From NCBI GenBank assembly GCA_036720245.1, contig DAIMNI010000012.1, positions 1 to 48,763 on the forward strand: a stretch of 48,763 nucleotides of DNA, read 5' to 3'. The notes under the pieces are model-generated. The model saw only the letters and a program-made list of their open reading frames with translations. It searched no databases and was not told where the DNA came from. Positions 23,763-31,796 of this stretch are shown here, piece by piece. The stretch comes from JAAZMA01 sp036720245. Its GTDB lineage: Bacteria; Bacillota; Clostridia; Tissierellales; Tepidimicrobiaceae. The position numbers and the translations under genes are program-made. Every line of letters begins with the position of its first letter. Positions within the stretch are counted from its first letter, which is position 1.

Positions 23763-24607
23763 CCAAACAACCCCTTTGGCTTAACCTGCATTACTATCAA
23801 ATAGATAAGAAATATAACAGCATATTTGAATTGTGTCCCTAAATAATATCCACCTAAGGCCTCCGCTAAACCTATAATTAGGCCACCAAAAAGTGCACCT
23901 TTAATATTTCCAAACCCTCCTAGGGCAACTATTACAAAGGCAATAATACTATATAATGCACCAGACCCTGGATAAATTGGGAAAAATGTAGCCATTAGGG
24001 CACCAGCTGCACCTACACAGGCTCCTGAAAGTCCAAAAGTTATAGCATATATTTTTTCCGTATTTATACCCATTAATAGGGCAGTGTCTTTATTTAATGC
24101 AGTAGCTTGAATAGCTTTACCAGTTTTTGTCTTGTCCATAAACAACATTATCACTATGGTCAATACAATAGATGCAGTTGCAGCTACTAATTGAGGAACA
24201 CCAATTGTAATATTCCCCATTTTAATAACTTTTCCTGAAACTATTGCATCATTTATATACCTAAAATTTGGTGTCCACAAAAATTGAGCAAAATTCTTTA
24301 AAAACATACTAAGGCCAAAAGTAGCTAATAGGGCTGTTAAACCAGGAGCATTAATCACTCGTTTAATAATTCCTTTATAGGTTAATACTCCTATTAGAAA
24401 TAATAGTACTGCAGAAATAGGTAATGATATTAAAGGATCTAAAGCTAATAGTGAATAGATCCAGAATGTGCTATACATACCAATCATTAAAAATTCACCA
24501 TGAGCAAAATTAATTACATCCATAACACCCCAAGTTAAAGTTAAGCCTACTGCAACTAGTGTATATATAAACCCCATGAGTATTCCATTAATTACAATCT
24601 GTCCCAT
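23756..24607 (-). CDS. livH: Branched-chain amino-acid ABC transporter permease LivH
   Basis: Integral membrane subunit of 283 residues with about eight helices. GLTLTWGVMDVINFAHGEFL at the N-terminus and GINTEKIYAITFGLSGACVG, the ATPase-contact loop, are diagnostic, as is the closing VMQVKPKGLFG. GGGGGATCTAG precedes the ATG. A hairpin between livK and livH probably lets more of the binding protein be made than of the membrane subunits. Confidence 0.95.
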   Translation of the reverse strand: MGQIVINGILMGFIYTLVAVGLTLTWGVMDVINFAHGEFLMIGMYSTFWIYSLLALDPLISLPISAVLLFLIGVLTYKGIIKRVINAPGLTALLATFGLSMFLKNFAQFLWTPNFRYINDAIVSGKVIKMGNITIGVPQLVAATASIVLTIVIMLFMDKTKTGKAIQATALNKDTALLMGINTEKIYAITFGLSGACVGAAGALMATFFPIYPGSGALYSIIAFVIVALGGFGNIKGALFGGLIIGLAEALGGYYLGTQFKYAVIFLIYLIVMQVKPKGLFGW

Positions 24608-24679
24608 AACTAGATCCCCCTTCTAATGTTATATTTAGTTATTTTTTATATATCTTTTATTAAACGAGGAGAATATATT

Positions 24680-24716
24680 ATTTAAAGAGAGCAGAATTAC
24701 ACTGCCCCCTTTAAAT
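24680..24716 (-). terminator. Partial terminator/processing hairpin between livK and livH
   Basis: ATTTAAAG (24680-24687) pairs with CTTTAAAT (24709-24716), and inner GCAG pairs with CTGC. The stem is followed by only a short T-run on the minus strand, typical of a leaky stop or 3' stabiliser behind a binding-protein gene. Confidence 0.5.
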
Positions 24717-24727
24717 ATCCTATTCAT

Positions 24728-26038
24728 TTACCTATCATCCCATTGTGGGAAAGGAACAAGGGGTTTTTGTGTAGCTACATCTAATGGATATACCGCTTCA
24801 TACTCTTCATTTTGAATTTGAACTATATAAGATGCAGATATCTCATTTTGTCCACTTTCATCAAATTTAATAGCTTCAGAAGCAAAGTATGGAGCATCAA
24901 ATTTGGTATTCTTGATAATATCCATTAATTTATCTCCATCCACATCTCCCGATTGATTTAAAGCATCTGCAATTACCATTATAGAAGCAAATTCTTCTAA
25001 AGCTGGACCATCAAAATTTGCATTTGTCTTTTTCTTATACATATCGTTTAAGAAATTTAGTTCAGGCATATCATCTAGTTTAGCTGCTGTAAAGGCAGCT
25101 CCACCAGCAAAATAATTAGAATTTTTACCAAGGTTTACTACAAACTGAGTATCTTGGAATCCACCGCAATAGTTTAATACCGCCTTTGGTTTTACATCGG
25201 CTTCTTTATATTTGTTTACAAACATAGTAATATCTGCAATATAAGATGCATGGAAAATAGCATCTGCATTTAAATTTTTAATCTGTTGTACTTCTGTGTC
25301 CACATTGGTAACATCGGCTGCATAGCCTACAGCTCCAACATATTCAAATCCAAGGTCCTTATACTTTTCTTCATACCATTTCTCTGCCATTTCCTTGGCA
25401 TGAACACCAAATTCGTTGTCAATATAGACAACTGCTACAGTTTTAATATCTGCATTATAGTCTTCATTAAGATGCATTAGATAATCATAAAACATTTCAG
25501 TTTCCATATCATCATTTGGTGCAACTCTAACAAAGTATTCCAATCCTCTTTCCGTCAAAGCGGCTGAAGATGAAGAACCTGCCACAAATGGTATTCCATA
25601 TCTTTCTGCAGCTTGAGATGCTGGTTTAGTAGCTGAACTTTGATAAGAACCTGCCAGTGCTACTACACCTTCTTCTATAAGTCTTTCAGCCTCAGACTTA
25701 GCCATTTCTGGATTACCTTGATGATCTGCAAATACTATTTCAATTTTTGCATTGTTTAAATTAGGTAAACCAGCAGCTGCTGCTAAAGGTATATTTAGAT
25801 CTGGATATTCCCCATTTATTATTTCTTGGGCAACTTCCATTGCAACCTGTAATTTAACACCTGTAGCTGCAGAACTACCAGTCAATGGTAAAATAGCTCC
25901 AATTTTGATTGTATCTACATCTCCAGTAGTTTCAGTTCCACCTCCAGCTGGCTCTCCCTTACTACAGCCAGTTAGGGTAGTTCCTATTACTAAGACCACA
26001 ATTAATACTAGTACTAAGATAGATCTTTTAAACTTCAT
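24728..26038 (-). CDS. livK: Branched-chain amino-acid binding lipoprotein
   Basis: Extracellular solute receptor of the LIV importer, 436 residues. The lipoprotein signal ends in LTGC with the lipid cysteine at residue 25, followed by a flexible linker (EPAGGGTETTGD). The Periplas_BP_6 fold begins at IKIGAILPLTGSSAATG and includes VALAGSYQSSATKPASQAAE and GIPFVAGSSSSAALTERG, which line the ligand pocket. Leucine, isoleucine, valine or another amino acid or amide is the likely ligand; members of this family vary. GGGGGTG precedes the ATG. The gene is the first of the operon and has a leader of about 250 bases. Confidence 0.93.
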   Translation of the reverse strand: MKFKRSILVLVLIVVLVIGTTLTGCSKGEPAGGGTETTGDVDTIKIGAILPLTGSSAATGVKLQVAMEVAQEIINGEYPDLNIPLAAAAGLPNLNNAKIEIVFADHQGNPEMAKSEAERLIEEGVVALAGSYQSSATKPASQAAERYGIPFVAGSSSSAALTERGLEYFVRVAPNDDMETEMFYDYLMHLNEDYNADIKTVAVVYIDNEFGVHAKEMAEKWYEEKYKDLGFEYVGAVGYAADVTNVDTEVQQIKNLNADAIFHASYIADITMFVNKYKEADVKPKAVLNYCGGFQDTQFVVNLGKNSNYFAGGAAFTAAKLDDMPELNFLNDMYKKKTNANFDGPALEEFASIMVIADALNQSGDVDGDKLMDIIKNTKFDAPYFASEAIKFDESGQNEISASYIVQIQNEEYEAVYPLDVATQKPLVPFPQWDDR

Positions 26039-26619
26039 TAAATAACACCCCCAAATATTGTTGTTCCTAAGTTTTACATATGAATATTTTTATTTGCATT
26101 AATTGATGAATAGCAATCTATATTAATATATATAATAAATATAGATTGCATATGCTCAATTATTACCCCATCACATGGCTTAATTCTTGAAAACATTTTC
26201 TTTTGAAAATAAATTATTACAATCCCTTAATGATCTAAACTAGTTCTACTTCTTCAAATATTTCAAATCAATCAAATTATCTGAATAGTGCCCATATATT
26301 AAATAATAACCTTTATAAAATTTATGTCAAGTACTTATAGTCAGAAACTTCGCATCAAATTTTCAATTGTGTTGCCTTTATTACTAATTTTATATTACTT
26401 GTAATTTACTTGAATAATCTATAGACAAGAAAACTTTATAATTAATTTCCAGTTTTCTTTTTTAATTAGGTTTCTATAAACAATAGATTTCTTCAATAAA
26501 TTTTATAAGCCTTACTTTTATATTTGAATCCAACATTTTAATTAATTTTTTGTTAAAATACAACTAAAAGTGTTATAATAAACAATTGTATATAAATAAT
26601 TAATGATAGAAGGGTTTTT
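26039..26619 (-). other. Long non-coding leader region of the liv operon and mnmH upstream region
   Basis: About 580 bases without a gene. A 12-bp perfect inverted repeat, GCAATCTATATT (26113-26124) with AATATAGATTGC (26138-26149), lies about 75 bases before livK. A possible promoter, TTGACA (26330-26325) with TATTAT (26308-26303), would give a leader of some 250 bases. I looked for T-box, leucine or other riboswitch cores and found none. The right end (about 26530-26619) serves mnmH on the plus strand. Confidence 0.5.
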
Positions 26620-27645
26620 ATGTTTAAAACATTTGAATATGAAGATATAGATAAAAATAAAATTGATGGTAAAAATATATTAATAGATGTAAGAAGTCCT
26701 AGTGAGTATAAAAACGCAAGTATTCCCGATGCCATTAATATCCCCATATTTAACGATGAGGAAAGAAAAATAATTGGAACCATATATGTTCAGGAAAGTG
26801 TAGAAAAAGCAAAAAAAATTGGTATAGAAACGGCATCAAAAAGACTTCCAGATATTTATGATAAAGTAATGGCACTAGATAAAGAATACAATCATCTGAT
26901 TTTTTTCTGTGCAAGGGGTGGATTTAGAAGCGGTTCCTTAGTTTCCCTTTTTTCCTCTATTGGTATAAATGCATTTAAATTAGATGGGGGATATAAAAAA
27001 TATAGGAAATACATTAATAAGGCTTTGCCAAAGACAGCTGAGGGCATACAATTTATAGTGCTTTATGGAAATACTGGTGCTGGAAAAACTCATATCTTAG
27101 AAGAAATTAAGAAAAAAGGCATGGATGTTTTGGATTTAGAGGATTGTGCTAATCATAGAGGCTCTCTCCTTGGCAGTGTTGGCCTTGGTGAACAAAATTC
27201 TCAAAAACAATTTGAAAGCCTTTTATATGAGTCTCTTAAAAATAGAAAATCCAATACAGTTTATGTAGAAGGTGAAAGCGCAAAAATAGGAAAAGTTATT
27301 ATACCGGAATATATATATAATGCTATGAATAATGGAATAGGCATAAAAATAGAAGCTAGTATGGAATATAGAATAAATAATATTATGAAAGATTATGTTC
27401 ATGGAACTGATGATGAATTAATCTCAGCTTTAAATTGTTTAAGAAAATATATAGGAGATAAAAATATAGATAGTTTTATAGGTATGATAAAAGAAAAAAG
27501 ATATGAGGAAGTCATAGAGGATCTAATAATTAAGTATTATGATCCCCTGTATGAATACAAGAATAGAGATATTAAGGCAGTATTTTATAATGAGGATAGT
27601 GAAAAAGTGGCTAGTGAGATAATTAAAAAGGTAACAGAAAAATAA
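26620..27645 (+). CDS. mnmH: tRNA 2-selenouridine synthase
   Basis: Converts 2-thiouridine at the wobble position of certain tRNAs to 2-selenouridine, using selenophosphate, by way of a geranylated intermediate. The 341-residue protein has an N-terminal rhodanese domain (IDVRSPSEYKNASIPDAINI, with the active cysteine in FFCARGGFRSGSL) and a C-terminal P-loop domain (GNTGAGKTH) with LEDCANHRGSLLG, both standard. Its presence implies that selenophosphate is made in this organism; selD is not in the window. GAAGGG precedes the ATG. The stop lies in a terminator hairpin. Confidence 0.95.
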   Translation: MFKTFEYEDIDKNKIDGKNILIDVRSPSEYKNASIPDAINIPIFNDEERKIIGTIYVQESVEKAKKIGIETASKRLPDIYDKVMALDKEYNHLIFFCARGGFRSGSLVSLFSSIGINAFKLDGGYKKYRKYINKALPKTAEGIQFIVLYGNTGAGKTHILEEIKKKGMDVLDLEDCANHRGSLLGSVGLGEQNSQKQFESLLYESLKNRKSNTVYVEGESAKIGKVIIPEYIYNAMNNGIGIKIEASMEYRINNIMKDYVHGTDDELISALNCLRKYIGDKNIDSFIGMIKEKRYEEVIEDLIIKYYDPLYEYKNRDIKAVFYNEDSEKVASEIIKKVTEK

Positions 27646-27661
27646 TTTTTCTATTACCTTT
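27627..27661 (+). terminator. Terminator of mnmH
   Basis: AAAGGTAA (27627-27634) pairs with TTACCTTT (27654-27661), and AGAAAAAT pairs with ATTTTTCT inside. The stop codon of mnmH lies within the hairpin. Confidence 0.7.
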
Positions 27662-27663
27662 GT

Positions 27664-27706
27664 TAAATAAGTCAGTAAGCTCGTACCTGCCGCCAATATT
27701 TAGTTG
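27664..27706. repeat. Intergenic repeat, copy 1
   Basis: AAATAAGTCAGTAAG followed by a GTACCTG core and CCAATATTTA matches the sequence at 28784-28824 over about 38 bases with few changes. Both copies lie at the 3' end of minus-strand genes (sdpI and the second M56 gene). Confidence 0.6.
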
Positions 27707-27711
27707 AATAC

Positions 27712-28377
27712 CTAATATGATTTTTTATAAATATAATAAGTATATATTACTGAGATTAAAGTGCTAAAAATCAATATAGCTAAACTAAATATGAGACTAT
27801 CTATACCTTTAAAAATTAAAATATTTCCTAATATTATTACTAAACCAGCTATAATAAAAACTAATCCACCAAATCGCTGACTTAAAAACCACGTTCTTTC
27901 ATTTTTCATACTCCAGGTAGTTCTTAGGCCTATTATAGAATTCATTTTACATTTTGGCATGATATTTCCTATTATTATTAGTACAATCCCCATTATACTA
28001 AATATAGCTCTATTAAAGTCTAGCTTATACTCTACATCCACTACCGATTGCATATACCCAGTGTATAAAAATATATATGTCATAAAATTAAATAATAATA
28101 ATGTTGCAATACCCATTGTTATACTTGCTTTTTCATTGGAATTATTCTCATTAGTTTCATTTTTAGAAGACAATTTTCCCATAGCCCTTAGAAAAAAGCC
28201 TATGCCAATTATAATTAAAGGTAATATTAAACTTTCATATTTACTACCCCAGCGATCAATTTCATTTTGAGAATTATAATGCATTGGTATATTATTCGGC
28301 AAAATTGGAAGCATTATTAAAGCGATTATTAATGGTAAAAACATCAGTATATAAAACAATCTATACATCCTTTTCAT
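27712..28377 (-). CDS. SdpI-family membrane protein
   Basis: A 221-residue protein with about six helices: an N-terminal DUF1648 segment (LPNNIPMHYNSQNEIDRWGS) and a C-terminal SdpI segment (GNIMPKCKMNSIIGLRTTW, then ERTWFLSQRFGG). In Bacillus subtilis SdpI gives immunity to the SdpC toxin and sequesters the SdpR repressor at the membrane. Relatives are common without a toxin gene, as here. ATG at 28377 follows GGGGGAGAT and lies inside the last codons of sdpR, so the two are coupled. Immunity to a foreign toxin or a stress-sensing role is inference. Confidence 0.88.
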   Translation of the reverse strand: MKRMYRLFYILMFLPLIIALIMLPILPNNIPMHYNSQNEIDRWGSKYESLILPLIIIGIGFFLRAMGKLSSKNETNENNSNEKASITMGIATLLLFNFMTYIFLYTGYMQSVVDVEYKLDFNRAIFSIMGIVLIIIGNIMPKCKMNSIIGLRTTWSMKNERTWFLSQRFGGLVFIIAGLVIILGNILIFKGIDSLIFSLAILIFSTLISVIYTYYIYKKSY

Positions 28378-28644
28378 TACTATCTCCCCCTTCAAATTGC
28401 TTAAACCACAACATTACCTCTTCTAGTATACTAGTGTTTAATTCATAAAATATATAATTTTTATATTTGATTTCATAAATTAAATCTGCTTTTTTTAATT
28501 GATTCAGATGATAAGAAATCCCCGCACCTGTTATATCAAAATGTTTTCCATTTCACCTGCTGATAACTTTTCATCCCGCAATAGCAGCAATATTTCCCTC
28601 CTGACTGGATCTGATAGGGCTTTAAATGTCTCTGCAAATCCCAA
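28361..28644 (-). pseudogene. SdpR-like ArsR repressor with a one-base frameshift
   Basis: TTG start at 28644 after GGGAGGCG, reading MGFAETFKALSDPVRREILL and LSAGEM, the HTH of SdpR-type autorepressors. At the run of four T bases 28544-28547 one base is missing: the frame stops at 28531, while the -1/+1 frame continues with HFDITGAGISYHLNQLKKAD and runs to a stop at 28363-28361, overlapping the sdpI start. Everything else is intact, so this could be a recent mutation or a homopolymer sequencing error. If real, sdpI would be derepressed. Confidence 0.85.
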
Positions 28645-28666
28645 ATTTATCGCCTCCCTTTGCCAC

Positions 28667-28690
28667 CTATTTAAATGTTTACTTAAATAG
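28667..28690. promoter_or_regulatory. Predicted SdpR operator
   Basis: CTATTTAA (28667-28674) and TTAAATAG (28683-28690) are exact arms around 8 bases, 23 bases upstream of the sdpR start. The same CTATTTAAA word recurs in the terminator just beyond. Confidence 0.45.
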
Positions 28691-28710
28691 ATATTAACAT
28701 AAGAAAGTAT

Positions 28711-28758
28711 AAAAAGCAAGACCTATTTAAATAAGATTTTAAATAGGCCTTGCTTTTG
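28711..28758. terminator. Terminator after the second M56 gene
   Basis: The arms 28712-28731 (AAAAGCAAGACCTATTTAAA) and 28738-28757 pair at 19 of 20 positions around a 6-base loop. It lies between the M56 gene and sdpR and is bidirectional. Confidence 0.75.
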
Positions 28759-28783
28759 AAATTTAACGGTAGTTTATTTCTTC

Positions 28784-28824
28784 ACAAATAAGTCAGTAAG
28801 TTAGTACCTGGTACCAACATTTAT
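28784..28824. repeat. Intergenic repeat, copy 2
   Basis: AAATAAGTCAGTAAG is followed by GTTAGTACCTGGTACCAAC, which is itself a near-perfect palindrome. It matches the copy at 27664-27706 and ends at the 3' end of the M56 gene. Confidence 0.6.
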
Positions 28825-30974
28825 GGCAAATAATGCTGCATTACTTTTTTTAGCTTAAAATTCTCATCTTCAAGCATAAATAGTGCGTCTTTATTTTTAT
28901 TATAATGTTCTACAAATGTTTCTTCGTCTACCTTTATAGACTGAGCTGTACTATCATCTATTATATAGAATTCTGTATCTTCATCAATTGTAAAAGAATG
29001 TGGATAAGATGTAGGATTATAGATATAGAAACCATTCTCTAATTTCTCTGGGTCTATATTTAATTCTTTTAATCTTTCTACATCTTTAGGATGTACATTG
29101 TGAAGGAATTCTAGTTTATCAAAATGAATAGTATAATCATCTGTCCAATCATATTCCTTTAATTCCATTATATATCCATAGTACTGATTTATTGGATATA
29201 TTAGAAAATCATCTATACTGGCATTTTCATAAAATTCGAAGCTATAGGCTTTGGCAAAATCACGGTTTAAATATTCTTTGACAAAATTTATAGCTACCTC
29301 TTTACCATCTAATAACTTTTGGTCTTCTCCATTATCTACTTTTTCTTGAATTTCAGCATAATATTCTTTCAAACTTAAATCACTTTGGATAACATTATAA
29401 TACAGATTTCCATTCTCATCCATCCACCTATCTACACACCATATTCCATCTTCGCCAGTTTTTGCAGGTTGAGACAATAGAATTTTATATGTTCCCCCTC
29501 CTCTTTGTTCATATTCAGCTATAATATGATCCCCAGAAAAAATTTCAGGGCCTTTTAAATCTTTACTTTCCAATAATTCATTTAATCCTATTTCAATTTC
29601 TGCTTTAGTATCTGAGTAAAACTCCCCACTAAATATAAAACCTAAGAATTCATATTTACTGCCTTTGTTTAAAAAAGCTAACATTGGTTTCCATCCCCCC
29701 ATTATATCTGCTTCTGTTAAGACGCCATCACCACTTATATTCATAAAAGGATAATCTAATAATTCTTTTCCTCTTATTATATATTCAAAATCAAATACCT
29801 CTATATTACTATCTAAATAACCTTCATAAGTATATCTGCTTTTAAAATTGGTGATTCTCGCCTCTTCAATTTTTGCATTTTCATGGGTGTATTCTTTAAC
29901 TTTTTCTAATTCCTTATTAAATATTATCTCTGCTGCATCCCTAGGATCTTTAAATGTCTTATTATAAATTCCATATTCATCATCTTCTACTTCTCCGATT
30001 ACGTCTTCTCCATTAATTTTTGGTTTAGTAAATATAAAAAATGCCAAGACTATTACCACTATAATCAATATAAGGCTTACCCAAAACTTGGGTTTTTTAT
30101 AATCTAACACATTTTTCACCCTTCCCTTTGTATTATTTTCACTAAAACTAAGGGGTGTTACTATTTTCATTTTATGTCCAGTGGCTAAGGAAAGTAAGGT
30201 TTTACAATAATCTTTTTTCGCATGATTTCCTATTTCTTTCATTACATCTTCATCACAAGATAGTTCCATATCCCTTCCCATTAGAATAAAAGCTAACCAA
30301 ATTAAGGGATTAAACCAATGTATAGAAAGCGCAATATAATATAGAAATTTTATTATATGATCATATCTTTTTAAATGGGTTTTCTCATGTATAATTATAT
30401 ATTCTCTTTCCTTTTCATCTAGATGATTTGGTATATATATTTTAGGCTTGATTATGCCATGGATAAAAGCAGTGTTTAGATTTTCATTTTCATATAGATT
30501 TTCATATAGATAATTTGAACCTTTTAAACTTTTTTTAAGTTGCTGATTTGAAATAATACCATGGATTAGAAATAAAACTATTCCCATTATCCAAATATAG
30601 GGGAGACTATTTTTCATGGAGAATTTCTTTTCATTAATATTAATTTTCCTTGATTTAACAGGTTTTTTTATAATTTGATTATTTGGATTAATTGATTCTT
30701 CTGTACCCATTTCTAAACCTGGTATAGTTTCTTTACTTTCTTCTATATCTCCTATATATGCCCTATTTGAAAATTCTGCAAATTTATCTGGCATAGGATT
30801 AAATTGAGTTTCAAAAGAAAATGGAACTATTAATCTAATAAGAAGTATAAGCCATAGTACATAGGAAAATTTCTTAGTAGATTTTCTAAATAAAAATCGT
30901 AGGGCTAGAACAAATAAAATAATAATAGAGGCTGTAATACTGGTATTAATGATATTCAAAAATAAATTTTCCAT
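28821..30974 (-). CDS. Large M56 family (BlaR1-like) metalloprotease with extracytoplasmic sensor region
   Basis: A 717-residue membrane protease. Two N-terminal helices, a linker, then the zinc-protease domain with IIHEKTHLKRYDH (HExxH) and MELSCDED (Glu), and a fourth helix near residue 310 (FWVSLILIIVVIVLAFFIF). About 390 residues then lie outside the membrane. They contain two apparent segments, one with FMNISGDGVLTEADIMGGW and one with EVAINFVKEYLNRDFAKAY. No penicillin-binding motif is present, so the signal is unknown. The BlaI partner ends 2 bases upstream. GGGAGG precedes the ATG. Confidence 0.88.
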   Translation of the reverse strand: MENLFLNIINTSITASIIILFVLALRFLFRKSTKKFSYVLWLILLIRLIVPFSFETQFNPMPDKFAEFSNRAYIGDIEESKETIPGLEMGTEESINPNNQIIKKPVKSRKININEKKFSMKNSLPYIWIMGIVLFLIHGIISNQQLKKSLKGSNYLYENLYENENLNTAFIHGIIKPKIYIPNHLDEKEREYIIIHEKTHLKRYDHIIKFLYYIALSIHWFNPLIWLAFILMGRDMELSCDEDVMKEIGNHAKKDYCKTLLSLATGHKMKIVTPLSFSENNTKGRVKNVLDYKKPKFWVSLILIIVVIVLAFFIFTKPKINGEDVIGEVEDDEYGIYNKTFKDPRDAAEIIFNKELEKVKEYTHENAKIEEARITNFKSRYTYEGYLDSNIEVFDFEYIIRGKELLDYPFMNISGDGVLTEADIMGGWKPMLAFLNKGSKYEFLGFIFSGEFYSDTKAEIEIGLNELLESKDLKGPEIFSGDHIIAEYEQRGGGTYKILLSQPAKTGEDGIWCVDRWMDENGNLYYNVIQSDLSLKEYYAEIQEKVDNGEDQKLLDGKEVAINFVKEYLNRDFAKAYSFEFYENASIDDFLIYPINQYYGYIMELKEYDWTDDYTIHFDKLEFLHNVHPKDVERLKELNIDPEKLENGFYIYNPTSYPHSFTIDEDTEFYIIDDSTAQSIKVDEETFVEHYNKNKDALFMLEDENFKLKKVMQHYLP

Positions 30975-30976
30975 AG

Positions 30977-31336
30977 CTAATCCTCCCTATGGGCCCTAAT
31001 CATGGCCTCAATTTCATTAATCTCAGCATCACTAAGTTCTTCTGCTCTAGTAAAAGCTGCAATAAATTTAGGCAATGAACCATCAAAAGATTTTTTTACA
31101 TAATTGCTACTAAGATTAGCATAGAAATCCTTTCTAGATACCAAAGACTTTACAATGCCATCCTCATTGATAAATACACCTTTATTCTCTACCCTTTTAA
31201 GCATTGTATAAGTAGTGGATTTTTTCCAATCAAATTCTTCGGCACAAATATCTACTAATTCAGAGGATTTAATAGGCCCCCTTTCCCAAATTATTTCAGC
31301 TAATTCTGTTTCCATTTCACTTAAATTGTATTCCAT
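30977..31336 (-). CDS. BlaI/MecI-family repressor, partner of the large M56 protease
   Basis: A 119-residue winged-helix repressor: MEYNLSEMETELAEIIWERG, then FDWKKSTTYTMLKRVENKGV, and a C-terminal dimer region with FDGSLPKFIAAFTRAEELS near the site where BlaI proteins are cleaved. GGAGTTGAT precedes the ATG. Two 19-bp palindromes in its promoter with a TACA/TGTA core, the classic BlaI/MecI half-sites, show autoregulation. The first BlaI in this window binds a clearly different palindrome, so the two systems should not cross-talk. Confidence 0.92.
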   Translation of the reverse strand: MEYNLSEMETELAEIIWERGPIKSSELVDICAEEFDWKKSTTYTMLKRVENKGVFINEDGIVKSLVSRKDFYANLSSNYVKKSFDGSLPKFIAAFTRAEELSDAEINEIEAMIRAHRED

Positions 31337-31349
31337 ATTATCAACTCCT

Positions 31350-31368
31350 AGTTTACATATTGTAGACT
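31350..31368. promoter_or_regulatory. BlaI operator, proximal
   Basis: AGTTTACATATTGTAGACT is a near-perfect palindrome around TACA-N3-TGTA, 14 bases before the repressor start. Confidence 0.7.
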
Positions 31369-31375
31369 TAATTCT

Positions 31376-31394
31376 AGTTTACATTATGTAGACT
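31376..31394. promoter_or_regulatory. BlaI operator, distal, over the -10 and spacer
   Basis: AGTTTACATTATGTAGACT repeats the proximal operator 26 bases away. It lies in the spacer and -10 of the promoter (TTGACA at 31404-31399, TAAACT 17 bases on). Confidence 0.7.
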
Positions 31395-31411
31395 AAAATG
31401 TCAATGACTTT

Positions 31412-31774
31412 TTAAAATATTTCCCATCCAAATTCCTTAGTTAATTCTTCTAATCCCTCTTCTATTTCTTTTCTAGTAAAATTATTCTCCTTTAAATAAT
31501 CATCACTATAATTATTTAATCTTTCATAGAAATCTAAAGCTAATTCCATATATCTTTTATTTCCTACATCTAAATTTTCAAATAATAAATTCTCAGCTTC
31601 GTTAAGCCTTCCTTGACTTAATAGAAATAGCAATTCTTTATGCAGATAATCAGTATTTGTATATTCTTCTATATCTGGTAATTCATAAACCGCTACATCT
31701 TTATTTAAAAATACTTTAGCCAAAAATCTTACTAAGCTTCTAATTTTACGCATTATATAGTCTTGTTCATACAT
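31412..31774 (-). CDS. Conserved protein, probably DUF6483
   Basis: A 120-residue soluble, helical protein: MYEQDYIMRKIRSLVRFLAK at the N-terminus, and LHKELLFLLSQGRLNEAENL resembling a TPR-like helix pair. I recognise the N-terminal pattern as that of the DUF6483 family, found in clostridia, whose role is unknown. AAGGAG precedes the ATG. It lies downstream of the DUF2804 gene with 22 bases between and may be cotranscribed with it. Confidence 0.7.
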   Translation of the reverse strand: MYEQDYIMRKIRSLVRFLAKVFLNKDVAVYELPDIEEYTNTDYLHKELLFLLSQGRLNEAENLLFENLDVGNKRYMELALDFYERLNNYSDDYLKENNFTRKEIEEGLEELTKEFGWEIF

Positions 31775-31796
31775 AGATATTCTCCTTAGTTATTAT

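Noticed and set aside
26039..26619. T-box or amino-acid riboswitch upstream of livK
   Set aside because: No T-box core or specifier structure and no known aptamer core could be found on the minus strand.
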